Shown here: piece by piece, positions 1 to 7,792 of the stretch
Layout: the number at the start of each line of letters is the position of its first letter
Position numbering within the stretch: the stretch's first letter is position 1
Origin: SFWF01 sp045638145
GTDB taxonomy: Bacteria; Bacillota; Clostridia; Oscillospirales; Acutalibacteraceae
Direction: 5' to 3'
NCBI GenBank assembly: GCA_045638145.1
Contig: JAZUAU010000024.1
Span: 62,001-126,000 of the forward strand
DNA: 64,000 bases
Translations under genes and position numbers: made by a program
The notes under the pieces: generated by a model
What the model saw: only the letters and a program-made list of their open reading frames with translations
Database searches by the model: none
What the model was told of the DNA's origin: nothing

Positions 1-1
1 G

Positions 2-82
2 ACCTATGATAAGCTTATAGTTAAAAAGAGAATTTTACCCTTAAAATCGAGCGAGGGAGAGGCTGAAAATGCAGCTCTGTAA
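2..82 (+). CDS. possible C-terminal tail of an upstream gene (5' end outside window)
   Basis: One frame is open from the left edge for 26 codons and stops with TAA at 80-82, overlapping the start of the next gene by 14 bases. The tail is lysine-rich and then acidic, ending in ENAAL. Overlaps of this kind are common inside operons, so it could be the end of a real gene co-transcribed with the radical SAM gene. The fragment is too short to assign a family, and a chance open frame is also possible. Confidence 0.35.
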   Translation, partial: TYDKLIVKKRILPLKSSEGEAENAAL

Positions 83-935
83 TGATTGCCCAAGAAGATG
101 CAACGCCGACAGAGACCAAAATAGAGGCGTTTGCGGCGTTTCCGCTAATCCTATTGTAGCAAGAGCAGGCCTGCACTTCGGCGAAGAGCCGCCAATCAGT
201 GGTAAAAACGGCTCGGGAACGGTATTTTTTAGCGGCTGCTCTCTAAAATGCGTATTTTGTCAAAATTATAACATAAGCCACCAAAAATTTGGTAAGGAAA
301 TTAGTGTGCAGCGGCTTGCAGAGATATTCAAAGAGCTTGAATACAAAGGAGCGCACAATATAAACCTTGTTACGCCGACACATTATATTAAAGCAATCAA
401 AGAAGCCTTAAATATCCACAGACCGAATATTCCTATTGTATATAATTCAAGTGGATACGATGATTTGTCGGTAATAGAAGAGGATATTTTTGATATATAT
501 CTTTTTGATTTGAAATTTTACAGCAGTGATAAATCGAAACGATATGCATCGTGCGAAAATTACTTTGAGATTGCATCAAAAGCCGTTAAGAGAGCCTATG
601 ACATAAAGGGCACACCGATATTCGATAAAAACGGCATTTTAAGAAGGGGAGTAGTCATTCGACACCTGATTCTTCCACAAGCAACCAATGATGCTATAAA
701 AGTTATTGAATGGCTGAAGGACAATACTCCTGATATTTGTTTTTCTCTTATGAGTCAGTATGTACCAATGCATCGTGCAGAAGAATTTAAAGAGATTAAC
801 AGAAGGATAACCAAACGCGAGTACGAAAAAGTTTTATCTGTATTAGATAATGTACCGTTTGCAGAAGTATATACTCAGTCACTTAACAGTGCCACGAAAG
901 AGTATATACCTCAGTTTGATTTAACAGGAATATAA
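69..935 (+). CDS. radical SAM protein, PflX-like (pyruvate formate-lyase activating enzyme related)
   Basis: A 288-residue protein carrying the radical SAM cluster motif CSLKCVFC (Cys57, Cys61, Cys64), which binds a [4Fe-4S] cluster used to cleave S-adenosylmethionine. Four more cysteines near the N terminus (4, 7, 11, 22) form the CxxCxxxC-type pattern typical of the COG1313/PflX group, whose substrate is not established. The start is an ATG after a GAGGGAGAGG ribosome site. It probably ends its transcript at the hairpin just downstream. Despite the PflA-like name, no pyruvate formate-lyase gene is nearby, so activation of that enzyme is not supported. Family call is firm; function is open. 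Confidence 0.85.
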   Translation: MQLCNDCPRRCNADRDQNRGVCGVSANPIVARAGLHFGEEPPISGKNGSGTVFFSGCSLKCVFCQNYNISHQKFGKEISVQRLAEIFKELEYKGAHNINLVTPTHYIKAIKEALNIHRPNIPIVYNSSGYDDLSVIEEDIFDIYLFDLKFYSSDKSKRYASCENYFEIASKAVKRAYDIKGTPIFDKNGILRRGVVIRHLILPQATNDAIKVIEWLKDNTPDICFSLMSQYVPMHRAEEFKEINRRITKREYEKVLSVLDNVPFAEVYTQSLNSATKEYIPQFDLTGI

Positions 936-939
936 ACGG

Positions 940-969
940 AAAACTCCATTCTAAGTGATGGAGTTTTTT
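940..969 (+). terminator. Rho-independent terminator after the radical SAM gene
   Basis: A 10-bp stem (940-949 with 958-967) around an 8-base loop is followed by a run of Ts. It lies directly behind the stop codon at 935 and ahead of the recombinase promoter. Confidence 0.85.
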
Positions 970-971
970 AC

Positions 972-1000
972 TTGACATTTATAGGTGAGGGTGGTATACT
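972..1000 (+). promoter_or_regulatory. sigma-A type promoter of the tyrosine recombinase gene
   Basis: TTGACA at 972-977 and TATACT at 995-1000 are separated by 17 bases, a near-consensus vegetative promoter. Transcription would begin around 1007, immediately before the palindrome at 1012-1041, leaving a leader of about 140 bases before the recombinase ATG. Confidence 0.85.
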
Positions 1001-1011
1001 CTAATTGTGCC

Positions 1012-1041
1012 AATTATACAAAATAAATGTTTTGTATAATT
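1012..1041. repeat. perfect 12-6-12 inverted repeat in the recombinase leader, dif-like geometry
   Basis: Left arm 1012-1023 and right arm 1030-1041 are exact reverse complements around a 6-base spacer. No T run follows, so it is not a terminator. Read as 11-6-11 it has the size of a Xer recombination site, and the right arm TTTTGTATAAT agrees at 8 of 11 positions with the XerD-arm consensus TTATGTTAAAT known from dif sites. A second stem (1046-1052 with 1073-1079) follows. It may be a recombination or operator site for the adjacent recombinase, or simply an mRNA stem. Confidence 0.6.
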
Positions 1042-1145
1042 AGGGAGACTGCCAATTGTTTTTTATTTATCAGCAGTCTGGTTTAGCAGTTTTTGCAAAA
1101 TTTGCTATATTATCCCTTTATTATGCATATTAAGGAGGTTTTTCT

Positions 1146-2159
1146 ATGCAACCAAATTATATTACCAATGTACCTGACGTTATTAAAGAATTCCTCATCT
1201 ACAATGATGTTATCAAAAATAAATCCTCTGCTACAGTACTTGAGTATTACCGAGATCTTATAACTTTTTTCCGATATATCAAATGTGTTAAAGGAAATTT
1301 GCCATTGGACGAGGAATTTGAAAAAATTGATATTTCCAACGTTGATTTGGATTTAGTTCGTTCTATTTCGACCTATGACTTACATTCGTTCTTAGTTTAC
1401 TGTAAAAATGTACGTGATAATAATTCAACAACCAGAGCCCGCAAGGTCTCAACTCTCAGACAGTACTTTAAGTATCTTACCAACCATACTCACCAATTAG
1501 ATACTAATCCTGCTGAAATGCTTGACGCTCCAAAACTTAAAAAGACACTTCCTAAACATCTATCATTAGAAGATTCTCTTGAATTACTGAATTCAGTAAT
1601 CGCTTCTGATTCACCGAATGCAAAGCGCGATTACTGTATTTTAACCCTATTTTTAAATTGTGGCATGAGACTATCAGAGCTTTGTAATCTAAACGTAACC
1701 GACTTAACGAACGATGGTTCACTCAGAATTCTAGGTAAAGGTAATAAAGAACGCGTAATATACCTTAACGATGCCTGCCGCTCTTCCCTATCCGACTATC
1801 TTGCAGTAAGACCTAACGAGGGCATTCCCGCAGACCATAAAAATGCATTATTTATAAGCCGAAACAAGCGAAGAATCAGCAATAAAACCGTTCAACATAT
1901 TGTTTATACCTACCTTGAAAAAGCAGGGCTTGACGGAAAGGGGTTTTCTACTCACAAGCTTCGGCACACTGCAGCTACGTTGATGTATCAGCACGGCGGC
2001 GTAGATGTAAGGGTGTTACAGAATGTGCTTGGACACGAAAACCTCGGTACAACGCAAATTTACACTCATGTAGCCGATGCCCAGGTTAAAAACGCTATCG
2101 AATCTAATCCGCTTACTTCAATGTCAAAGAAAGCAAATAAAAAAGCTACCGATGAATAA
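1146..2159 (+). CDS. tyrosine recombinase, XerC/XerD-like, catalytically intact
   Basis: A 337-residue phage-integrase-family recombinase. An N-terminal SAM-like DNA-binding domain (about 10-125) precedes the catalytic domain (about 135-325). All expected catalytic residues are visible: Arg175 in GMRLSEL, Lys198 in GKGNKER, His270 and Arg273 in STHKLRH, His297 in LGHE and the nucleophile Tyr306 in TTQIYTH. The start ATG follows a strong AAGGAGG site. It stands alone, with its own promoter and a bidirectional terminator, and no phage or plasmid genes around it, suggesting a chromosomal housekeeping or DNA-resolution role rather than an integrase. A second Xer homologue at 46.2 kb lacks some of these residues. 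Confidence 0.9.
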   Translation: MQPNYITNVPDVIKEFLIYNDVIKNKSSATVLEYYRDLITFFRYIKCVKGNLPLDEEFEKIDISNVDLDLVRSISTYDLHSFLVYCKNVRDNNSTTRARKVSTLRQYFKYLTNHTHQLDTNPAEMLDAPKLKKTLPKHLSLEDSLELLNSVIASDSPNAKRDYCILTLFLNCGMRLSELCNLNVTDLTNDGSLRILGKGNKERVIYLNDACRSSLSDYLAVRPNEGIPADHKNALFISRNKRRISNKTVQHIVYTYLEKAGLDGKGFSTHKLRHTAATLMYQHGGVDVRVLQNVLGHENLGTTQIYTHVADAQVKNAIESNPLTSMSKKANKKATDE

Positions 2160-2171
2160 TCGGTAGCTTTT
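2141..2171. terminator. bidirectional terminator between convergent recombinase and oadB genes
   Basis: A 13-bp perfect stem (2141-2153 with 2159-2171) with a 5-base loop, flanked by A and T runs on both sides. It overlaps the last codons of the recombinase gene and lies 14 bases beyond the oadB stop. Confidence 0.9.
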
Positions 2172-2184
2172 GGTTTTATACAAA

Positions 2185-3438
2185 TTAAAGCATTGCAAGG
2201 AGAACGCCTGCTGCAACGGCAGAGCCGATAACACCCGAAACGTTCGGACCCATAGCGTGCATAAGCAGGAAGTTGCCGGGGTCTTCTTCCTGACCAACCG
2301 ACTGCGAAACACGAGCAGCCATAGGAACTGCCGAAACACCAGCAGAACCGATAAGCGGATTAACTTTGCCCTTGGTAAGAACGTACATAAGCTTTCCAAG
2401 GAGAAGTCCGCCAGCAGTACCCATAGCAAAAGCAACAAGTCCCATACAGATAATTCCGAGTGTTCGGAGGTTTAAGAAGGTAGCAGCATTTGTCGTAGCA
2501 CCAACGGTAAGTCCAAGGAAAATAGTTACAATGTTCATAAGCTCATTCTGAGCGGTTTTACAAATTCTGTCTACAACGCCGGATTCACGCATTAAGTTAC
2601 CAAGCATAAGCATACCAACGAGAACGGCAGCTGAAGGAAGAAGTAAAGCAACAATTATAGTAACAAGAATCGGGAAAATAATTTTCTCGGTCTTGGAAAC
2701 TGCACGAAGCTCCTTCATTCTGACCATACGCTCTTTCTTTGTTGTAAGCGCTTTCATAATAGGCTTTTGAATAAATGGAATCAAAGCCATATATGAATAT
2801 GCTGCAACTGCAATAGGTCCAAGTAGATGATCAGCAAGCTTTGAGGTTACGAATATAGCCGTAGGTCCGTCAGCACCGCCGATGATTCCGATAGAACCGG
2901 CTTCTTGAGGAGTGAAGCCGAGAGCAAGCGCACCGATAAATGCCATAAATATACCAAGCTGTGCAGCCGCGCCGAGAAGGAAGCTTTTAGGGTTAGAAAT
3001 AAGAGGTCCAAAGTCGGTCATACAACCGATGCCGAGGAATATAAGCGGAGGATAAATGCCAAGCTTAACGCCAAGATAAAGCACATCAAGAAGACCGGCT
3101 TCAAAGTGACGGCCGTCATAGGAAACACCTTCGGTAATGTGTCCGATTACGCTCCAGTCAATATTGCCCGACCTACCTTGTGCGGCAATATGTACCGAGT
3201 CAAATATCTCAGGATGGTAAATGTCTGCAAAAGGAAGGTTTGCAAGAAGCATACCGAAAGCTATGGGCAAAAGGAGTAATGGTTCGAACTTCTTAACAAT
3301 TGCAAGATAAAGAAGAACACAGGAAATACCAATCATTACTGCGTATTTCCATCCATCGCCAACAAAGAAAGCAGCAAAACCTGATTCACCAAGTATAGTT
3401 TTCACCGCGTTAATAAAAGACTGAAAAATTTCGTTCAT
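2185..3438 (-). CDS. oadB: sodium-pump decarboxylase, beta subunit (OadB/GcdB family)
   Basis: A 417-residue polytopic membrane protein of the beta subunit family of sodium-translocating oxaloacetate, glutaconyl-CoA and methylmalonyl-CoA decarboxylases. The beta subunit decarboxylates carboxybiotin and exports sodium. The conserved GGADGPTAI segment (Asp190, counterpart of the sodium-site aspartate of Klebsiella OadB) and the C-terminal NVSGVIGSAVAAG segment (about residue 399) are present. The gene directly follows the gamma subunit gene. No carboxyltransferase alpha subunit or biotin carrier is encoded nearby, so the substrate cannot be told from this window. Confidence 0.92.
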   Translation of the reverse strand: MNEIFQSFINAVKTILGESGFAAFFVGDGWKYAVMIGISCVLLYLAIVKKFEPLLLLPIAFGMLLANLPFADIYHPEIFDSVHIAAQGRSGNIDWSVIGHITEGVSYDGRHFEAGLLDVLYLGVKLGIYPPLIFLGIGCMTDFGPLISNPKSFLLGAAAQLGIFMAFIGALALGFTPQEAGSIGIIGGADGPTAIFVTSKLADHLLGPIAVAAYSYMALIPFIQKPIMKALTTKKERMVRMKELRAVSKTEKIIFPILVTIIVALLLPSAAVLVGMLMLGNLMRESGVVDRICKTAQNELMNIVTIFLGLTVGATTNAATFLNLRTLGIICMGLVAFAMGTAGGLLLGKLMYVLTKGKVNPLIGSAGVSAVPMAARVSQSVGQEEDPGNFLLMHAMGPNVSGVIGSAVAAGVLLAML

Positions 3439-3456
3439 AGTGATAAGACCTTTCTG

Positions 3457-3849
3457 TTAAAAAGAGCGAGTATTTTCAAAAATTCCTGCGGCAGTCCAAG
3501 CAGGTCTTGAATTGTTGCCCGACTTTTTAATGCGGCGAATTACTGGTTTAACACCGGTGCCTTCATACATTGAAGCAACAGCGGCGGCAATAACCGCAAT
3601 AATTTCATCGTTAGATTTAGGGGCAGGCGCAGAAACAGCCGGAGTTGATGATTTGTTAGCTTTCTTAACTGCAGGCGCTTTCGGTTCCTTTACCTTTTCG
3701 GTCTTCGGCTTTGCGGCAAACATTTTGCCGAACAGAAAAAGTATGAAAACGAGCAGAACCAGCATTCCGAAGACTACAACGAGTCCGGTAAAGGTTACAC
3801 TGATGCCCTGAATCCAATCAACTGCTAATAAGTTTAAATTCTGTAACAT
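3457..3849 (-). CDS. oadG: sodium-pump decarboxylase, gamma subunit (OadG family)
   Basis: A 130-residue protein with one membrane segment (about residues 16-41), then a Lys/Ala/Pro-rich linker and a short basic C-terminal region ending near RPAW. This is the OadG layout: the gamma subunit anchors and assembles the alpha and beta subunits. It is the first gene of the oadG-oadB pair, 18 bases ahead of oadB, with an AGAGGTG ribosome site and a good promoter upstream. Confidence 0.85.
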   Translation of the reverse strand: MLQNLNLLAVDWIQGISVTFTGLVVVFGMLVLLVFILFLFGKMFAAKPKTEKVKEPKAPAVKKANKSSTPAVSAPAPKSNDEIIAVIAAAVASMYEGTGVKPVIRRIKKSGNNSRPAWTAAGIFENTRSF

Positions 3850-3884
3850 TAGTACTTACACCTCTTGGAAACATATCTTTAGGT

Positions 3885-3913
3885 AGTATACTATATTTTT
3901 ACAATTTTATCAA
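3885..3913 (-). promoter_or_regulatory. sigma-A type promoter of oadG-oadB
   Basis: On the minus strand TTGATA (3908-3913) and TATACT (3885-3890) are 17 bases apart, about 40 bases upstream of the oadG start. Confidence 0.8.
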
Positions 3914-3941
3914 TAAAAATTTGCAAAAAAGTGAAAAATAA

Positions 3942-3969
3942 TACAGGATATTTTGACGAATATCCTGTA
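3942..3969 (-). terminator. terminator after galK
   Basis: An 11-bp stem (3942-3952 with 3959-3969) and, on the minus strand, a following TTATTTTT stretch. It lies 14 bases beyond the galK stop. Confidence 0.8.
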
Positions 3970-3982
3970 TGTATCAAATTAA

Positions 3983-5263
3983 TTAAATTTTAAGCTCGTA
4001 ACCGCCAACAGGACGGATTTTAAGCAGGTAACAGCTTCCCTCTCCAAAGATAGACTCGATTAAGCTAATATAAGCGGGTATATCTTCGGTCGGTAAGAAC
4101 GCCTGAACAGTTCCGGCAAACCCACCGCCGTGAACTCGGCAAGCCCCCCTACCCGATTTCGCAATAAATTGCTCAGTTGCAGCAATTCCGAGTGAGATTC
4201 CCTGCTCATGAACATTACTAGTGGAATACACATTCTGAAGAAATTTGAAAGAAGAATTTCCTGATTCTTTGATAAGTTGAAGGAATTTGTCAAAATTATC
4301 GGTTATAAGGGCCTCCTTTTCAAGTTCTGCACGTAAATCCTCATTAAAGAAATGTATTGCTCGAAGTACAGCTCTGTCGCCTACACTTTTCTTCAACTCG
4401 CCAATTTTAGCGAAAAATTCATTTGCATCAACATCGCGTAGAAAGTTCTTTCCAAAGAAATTGCTGACTTTACTGCATTCGACGGTTATATCGGCATAAT
4501 CCTGAGTAAGATTTGAGTGATTTCCGCCGGTATTAACAACACAAAGTGAATATCCATGAGATTCAAGGTCGAAAGCGACCTGTTCGACTACCGGATTAGC
4601 AGCATCTTTGAAATCAATAGCGGTAAATCCGCCGAGCGCACATGCCGACTGGTCAAGAAGACCGCAAGGTTTGCCAAAATAAACAGATTCAGCTCTCTGA
4701 CCGATTTTTGCAATCTCTACAGGAGAAACATTTCCGTCATTGAATAGAAAATTGAGGCAAGTTCCAATAAAAACTTCAAATGCCGCGGAAGAAGAAAGAC
4801 CGGAGCCGCGCATTACGTTAGTGGTAGTGTATGCATTGAAACCACCAATTTTATAGCCCTGCTCTTTGAAGGAATAAAGTACACCTCTAATCAGTGCTGA
4901 AGCACTACCGTATTCAGCATCGTTAACCGAAAGCTCATCAAGGCTTATGTTATCCTGAGGATATCCTTCAGATTTGATTCTGACAACATTATCATCGTTT
5001 AAAGAAACGATACCGATAATGTCAAGATCGACACTTCCGGCTAAAACTCTGCCGTGCTGATGGTCGGTATGGTTTCCACCTACCTCAGTACGTCCAGGAG
5101 CCGAGAATACTCTAAGGTTATCGCTTTTACCAAATATATCGGTATATTTATCAATTGACTTAGTATAACGTTCGCGAGCAACTGCAACATCCTGATATAG
5201 TAAGGCAAACTGCTCGTCTGCCTTACCTTTAAGAATAAAATTTTTAAGGGTTGAATTATTCAA
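3983..5263 (-). CDS. galK: galactokinase
   Basis: A 426-residue GHMP-family kinase that phosphorylates galactose to galactose 1-phosphate. The galactokinase signature GRTEVGGNHTDHQHG (residues 57-71), the ATP-binding loop GSGLSSSAA and the C-terminal GGGFAGTVQAF are all visible. The start is a TTG placed six bases after GGGGAG, in line with the usual N-terminal length. It follows ackA by 18 bases and is probably co-transcribed. No galT, galE or transporter is adjacent, so the rest of the Leloir pathway must lie elsewhere. Confidence 0.93.
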   Translation of the reverse strand: MNNSTLKNFILKGKADEQFALLYQDVAVARERYTKSIDKYTDIFGKSDNLRVFSAPGRTEVGGNHTDHQHGRVLAGSVDLDIIGIVSLNDDNVVRIKSEGYPQDNISLDELSVNDAEYGSASALIRGVLYSFKEQGYKIGGFNAYTTTNVMRGSGLSSSAAFEVFIGTCLNFLFNDGNVSPVEIAKIGQRAESVYFGKPCGLLDQSACALGGFTAIDFKDAANPVVEQVAFDLESHGYSLCVVNTGGNHSNLTQDYADITVECSKVSNFFGKNFLRDVDANEFFAKIGELKKSVGDRAVLRAIHFFNEDLRAELEKEALITDNFDKFLQLIKESGNSSFKFLQNVYSTSNVHEQGISLGIAATEQFIAKSGRGACRVHGGGFAGTVQAFLPTEDIPAYISLIESIFGEGSCYLLKIRPVGGYELKI

Positions 5264-5281
5264 TTGAGACTCCCCAATCTA

Positions 5282-6481
5282 TTATTTGCTTACAAGCTCG
5301 AGAGTGTCTCTTGCAATAAGAAGCTCTTCGTTGGTGGGAATTACCCAAACCTTAACCTTAGAATTGGCGGTAGAAATTTCAATTTCTTTACCTCTGGTGT
5401 TGTTGTTTTCTTCATTAAGCTCAAAGCCGAGGAAGCTAACCATATCGCAGATATATTTTCTGGTCTTCTTCTCGTTTTCACCGATACCACCGGTAAATAC
5501 AATTGTATCAACACCACTCATCGCGGCTGCATAAGAGCCGATGAACTTAACCATCTGATAGTTCTGCATCTCGTTTGCAAGACGAGCTCTGTCATTTCCT
5601 GCCTCAGCAGCAGCAATAACATCACGGCTGTCGTTAGAAACGCCCGAAATACCAAGAAGACCCGACTTTTTATTAAGAATAGTGTTCATTTCATCGGGAG
5701 AAATATCACATTTCTTCATAAGATAAGTGAGGATTGAAGGGTCAACACCGCCAGAACGCGTACCCATCATAAAGCCATCGAGAGGAGTAAGACCCATAGA
5801 GGTATCTATGCAAACGCCGTTCTTAATAGCGGAAATGGAGCATCCATTACCGAGATGGCAGGTAATCATCTTAATATCTTTCTTGTCCTTACCGAGAAGC
5901 TCAGCGCAGCGGTCGCTTACAAATCTGTGTGAGGTACCATGAGCACCGTAGCGGCGGATGTTATACTTTTCATAATACTCATAAGGAATTCCATACATAT
6001 ATGCTCTTGCAGGCATCGTTGCGTGAAACGCAGTATCAAAGGTTGCAACCTGAGGTACATCTGCTCCGAATACCTTGAAGCAAGCACGCATAGCGAGAGC
6101 GTGTGCAGGGTTGTGAAGAGGAGCAAGCTCACCGAGCTCTTCAATGTCAGCTAAAACCTTATCGTCAATAAGAACGGAAGAGTTGTAAAGCGCGCCACCC
6201 TGAACTACTCTGTGTCCGATTGCGGAGATTTCGGAAATGTCGTTAATAACCTTTCCTTCGCCATTTGTGAGGGCGTCGATAACAGCCTCAAAAGCCTCAA
6301 CGTGAGAAGGCATAGCAATCTTTTTTTCAATCTTCTTGTCGCCGACCTTGTGCTCAATGTTACTCGTTTCAGGAACTCCGATTCTGTCGCAAAGACCCTT
6401 AGCGATAAGAACTTCGCCGTTCATGTCGATAAGCTGGTACTTAAGAGAAGAACTACCTGCATTGATAACTAATATTTTCAT
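5282..6481 (-). CDS. ackA: acetate kinase
   Basis: A 399-residue acetate kinase, making ATP from acetyl phosphate in fermentation. The N-terminal NAGSSSLKYQ phosphate loop, the CHLGNGCS segment, GAHGTSHRFVS and TRSGGVDP are characteristic. Phosphotransacetylase (pta) is not next to it. The neighbour on the other side of a shared promoter region is tmcAL, an association also known in other clostridia. Ribosome site AGGGGAAAG. Likely heads an ackA-galK transcript. Confidence 0.96.
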   Translation of the reverse strand: MKILVINAGSSSLKYQLIDMNGEVLIAKGLCDRIGVPETSNIEHKVGDKKIEKKIAMPSHVEAFEAVIDALTNGEGKVINDISEISAIGHRVVQGGALYNSSVLIDDKVLADIEELGELAPLHNPAHALAMRACFKVFGADVPQVATFDTAFHATMPARAYMYGIPYEYYEKYNIRRYGAHGTSHRFVSDRCAELLGKDKKDIKMITCHLGNGCSISAIKNGVCIDTSMGLTPLDGFMMGTRSGGVDPSILTYLMKKCDISPDEMNTILNKKSGLLGISGVSNDSRDVIAAAEAGNDRARLANEMQNYQMVKFIGSYAAAMSGVDTIVFTGGIGENEKKTRKYICDMVSFLGFELNEENNNTRGKEIEISTANSKVKVWVIPTNEELLIARDTLELVSK

Positions 6482-6517
6482 TTTCTTTCCCCTATCTGCC
6501 TTTTGGCGATTTTTTAT

Positions 6518-6549
6518 TTGTATAAATATTCAAAATGTGCTATAATCAA
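6518..6549. promoter_or_regulatory. overlapping divergent promoters for tmcAL (+) and ackA (-)
   Basis: On the plus strand TTGTAT (6518-6523), a 17-base spacer and a consensus TATAAT (6541-6546) point to tmcAL. On the minus strand a weaker pair, TTGATT (6544-6549) and TTTATA (6521-6526), also 17 bases apart, points to ackA. The two overlap, so firing of one could interfere with the other. The plus-strand promoter is the more certain. Confidence 0.6.
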
Positions 6550-6610
6550 TAAAGCACAGAATATTACTATTATATAATAACCTATCTTGCTAAATATTTC
6601 AAGAATTTTT

Positions 6611-7792
6611 ATGAAAGAATGTGATTTTTTGGCAAAAGCGGGCATTGTTGCAGAGTTCAATCCTTTCCATAATGGTCATAAATTCATTATAGATTGCGCA
6701 AAACGCGACGGTCACACAGTTTTTACCGTTATTTCGGGCAATTTTGTTCAGCGTGGGGAAACATCTATAATCTCAAAATTTGACCGTACCAGACAAGCGC
6801 TCCTTGGTGGTGCAGATTTAGTCGCCGAGCTCCCCTGCCCCTGGTCTATGTCGACAGCACAAAATTTTGCTTATGGCGCAGTGTCTCAGCTTATAACTCT
6901 TGGAGCGGATATTCTCTATTTTGGTAGTGAATGCGGCGACACTGAAAGACTACTTAAAACTGCAGAAATAATCAATTCAGTACAATTTCAGAAGCAAATT
7001 AAAGAAAGAATCAATGCTCCTGTTACCTATGCTGCACTCCGTCAGGAAATACTTGCCGAATTTGATTCGTCTCTTTCCGAAATACTCGGCGGACCGAACG
7101 ATACACTTGCGATTGAATATATCGGTGCTGCAAAAAAACTAGGCTCAGAGATAAAATTTAAGGCTGTAAAAAGAGCGGGTGTAGGTCATAACGACACTGA
7201 TGCAAGAGGTGAATTTGCAAATGCATCAACTATTCGTGAAAAGATTCAAGCACGCGATTTTAACTATATATCAAAATATATGCCATATGAATCTGCAGAA
7301 ATATTTTTACAGACAGATATTTCGTATATGAGGAATATAGAGGTTGCCATTTTATCGAAAATGCGTACAATTTCTGCCGAAGAATTGCGCAAGGTACCAG
7401 ACGTTGCAGAAGGCATTGAAAATCTTATCATTTCTGCTGCAAGGGAAGCCGCAACGCTTGATGAGCTTTATTCGCTTATCAAGTCAAAAAGATACACACA
7501 CGCACGAATAAGGCGTATTATAATGTCTGCTTTTATCGGCATTGATAATTCATTCTTTAAAACCGAGCCTCCTTACGTCAGAGTGCTGGGTTTTAAAAGA
7601 GATGCAATTTCTCTTACGCCGAATTATCCAAGAAAACCTATCGTTACAAAGGTATCACAAATCGAGTCGCTTGATGAATATTCTATCAAGGTTTTTGAAA
7701 CTGAGTGCAGAGCTACTGACCTTTTCTCGCTTTCTTTTAATAAGCCAAAAAAAAGCGGCGCCGATATGACGACGCCAATGATAAAGTATTAA
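6611..7792 (+). CDS. tmcAL: tRNA(Met) cytidine acetate ligase, TmcAL (YlbM family)
   Basis: A nucleotidyltransferase-like protein of about 393 residues. TmcAL uses ATP and acetate to make N4-acetylcytidine at the wobble base of elongator tRNA-Met. The family hallmark AEFNPFHNGH (HxGH motif) lies at the N terminus, followed by SGNFVQRGE and the ELPCPWSMSTAQNFA segment. The open frame begins at a TTG at 6587, but family alignments start close to the GIVAEF motif, so ATG 6611 was chosen; a TTG at 6629 is another option because no strong ribosome site is present. Its stop overlaps the convergent uvrC stop by four bases. Confidence 0.9.
   Translation: MKECDFLAKAGIVAEFNPFHNGHKFIIDCAKRDGHTVFTVISGNFVQRGETSIISKFDRTRQALLGGADLVAELPCPWSMSTAQNFAYGAVSQLITLGADILYFGSECGDTERLLKTAEIINSVQFQKQIKERINAPVTYAALRQEILAEFDSSLSEILGGPNDTLAIEYIGAAKKLGSEIKFKAVKRAGVGHNDTDARGEFANASTIREKIQARDFNYISKYMPYESAEIFLQTDISYMRNIEVAILSKMRTISAEELRKVPDVAEGIENLIISAAREAATLDELYSLIKSKRYTHARIRRIIMSAFIGIDNSFFKTEPPYVRVLGFKRDAISLTPNYPRKPIVTKVSQIESLDEYSIKVFETECRATDLFSLSFNKPKKSGADMTTPMIKY

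Noticed and set aside
1046..1109. riboswitch in the recombinase leader
   Set aside because: Two simple stems occur (1046-1079 and about 1085-1109) but no known riboswitch core or terminator/antiterminator pair was recognised.
1146..2159. prophage or integrative element integrase
   Set aside because: No phage, conjugation or excisionase genes in the neighbourhood, and the sequence is XerC/D-like.
2905..3279. 124-codon plus-strand frame
   Set aside because: Antisense to oadB; product is basic low-similarity sequence typical of shadows.
5264..5737. 157-codon plus-strand frame
   Set aside because: Antisense to ackA, whose motifs are intact; no ribosome site.
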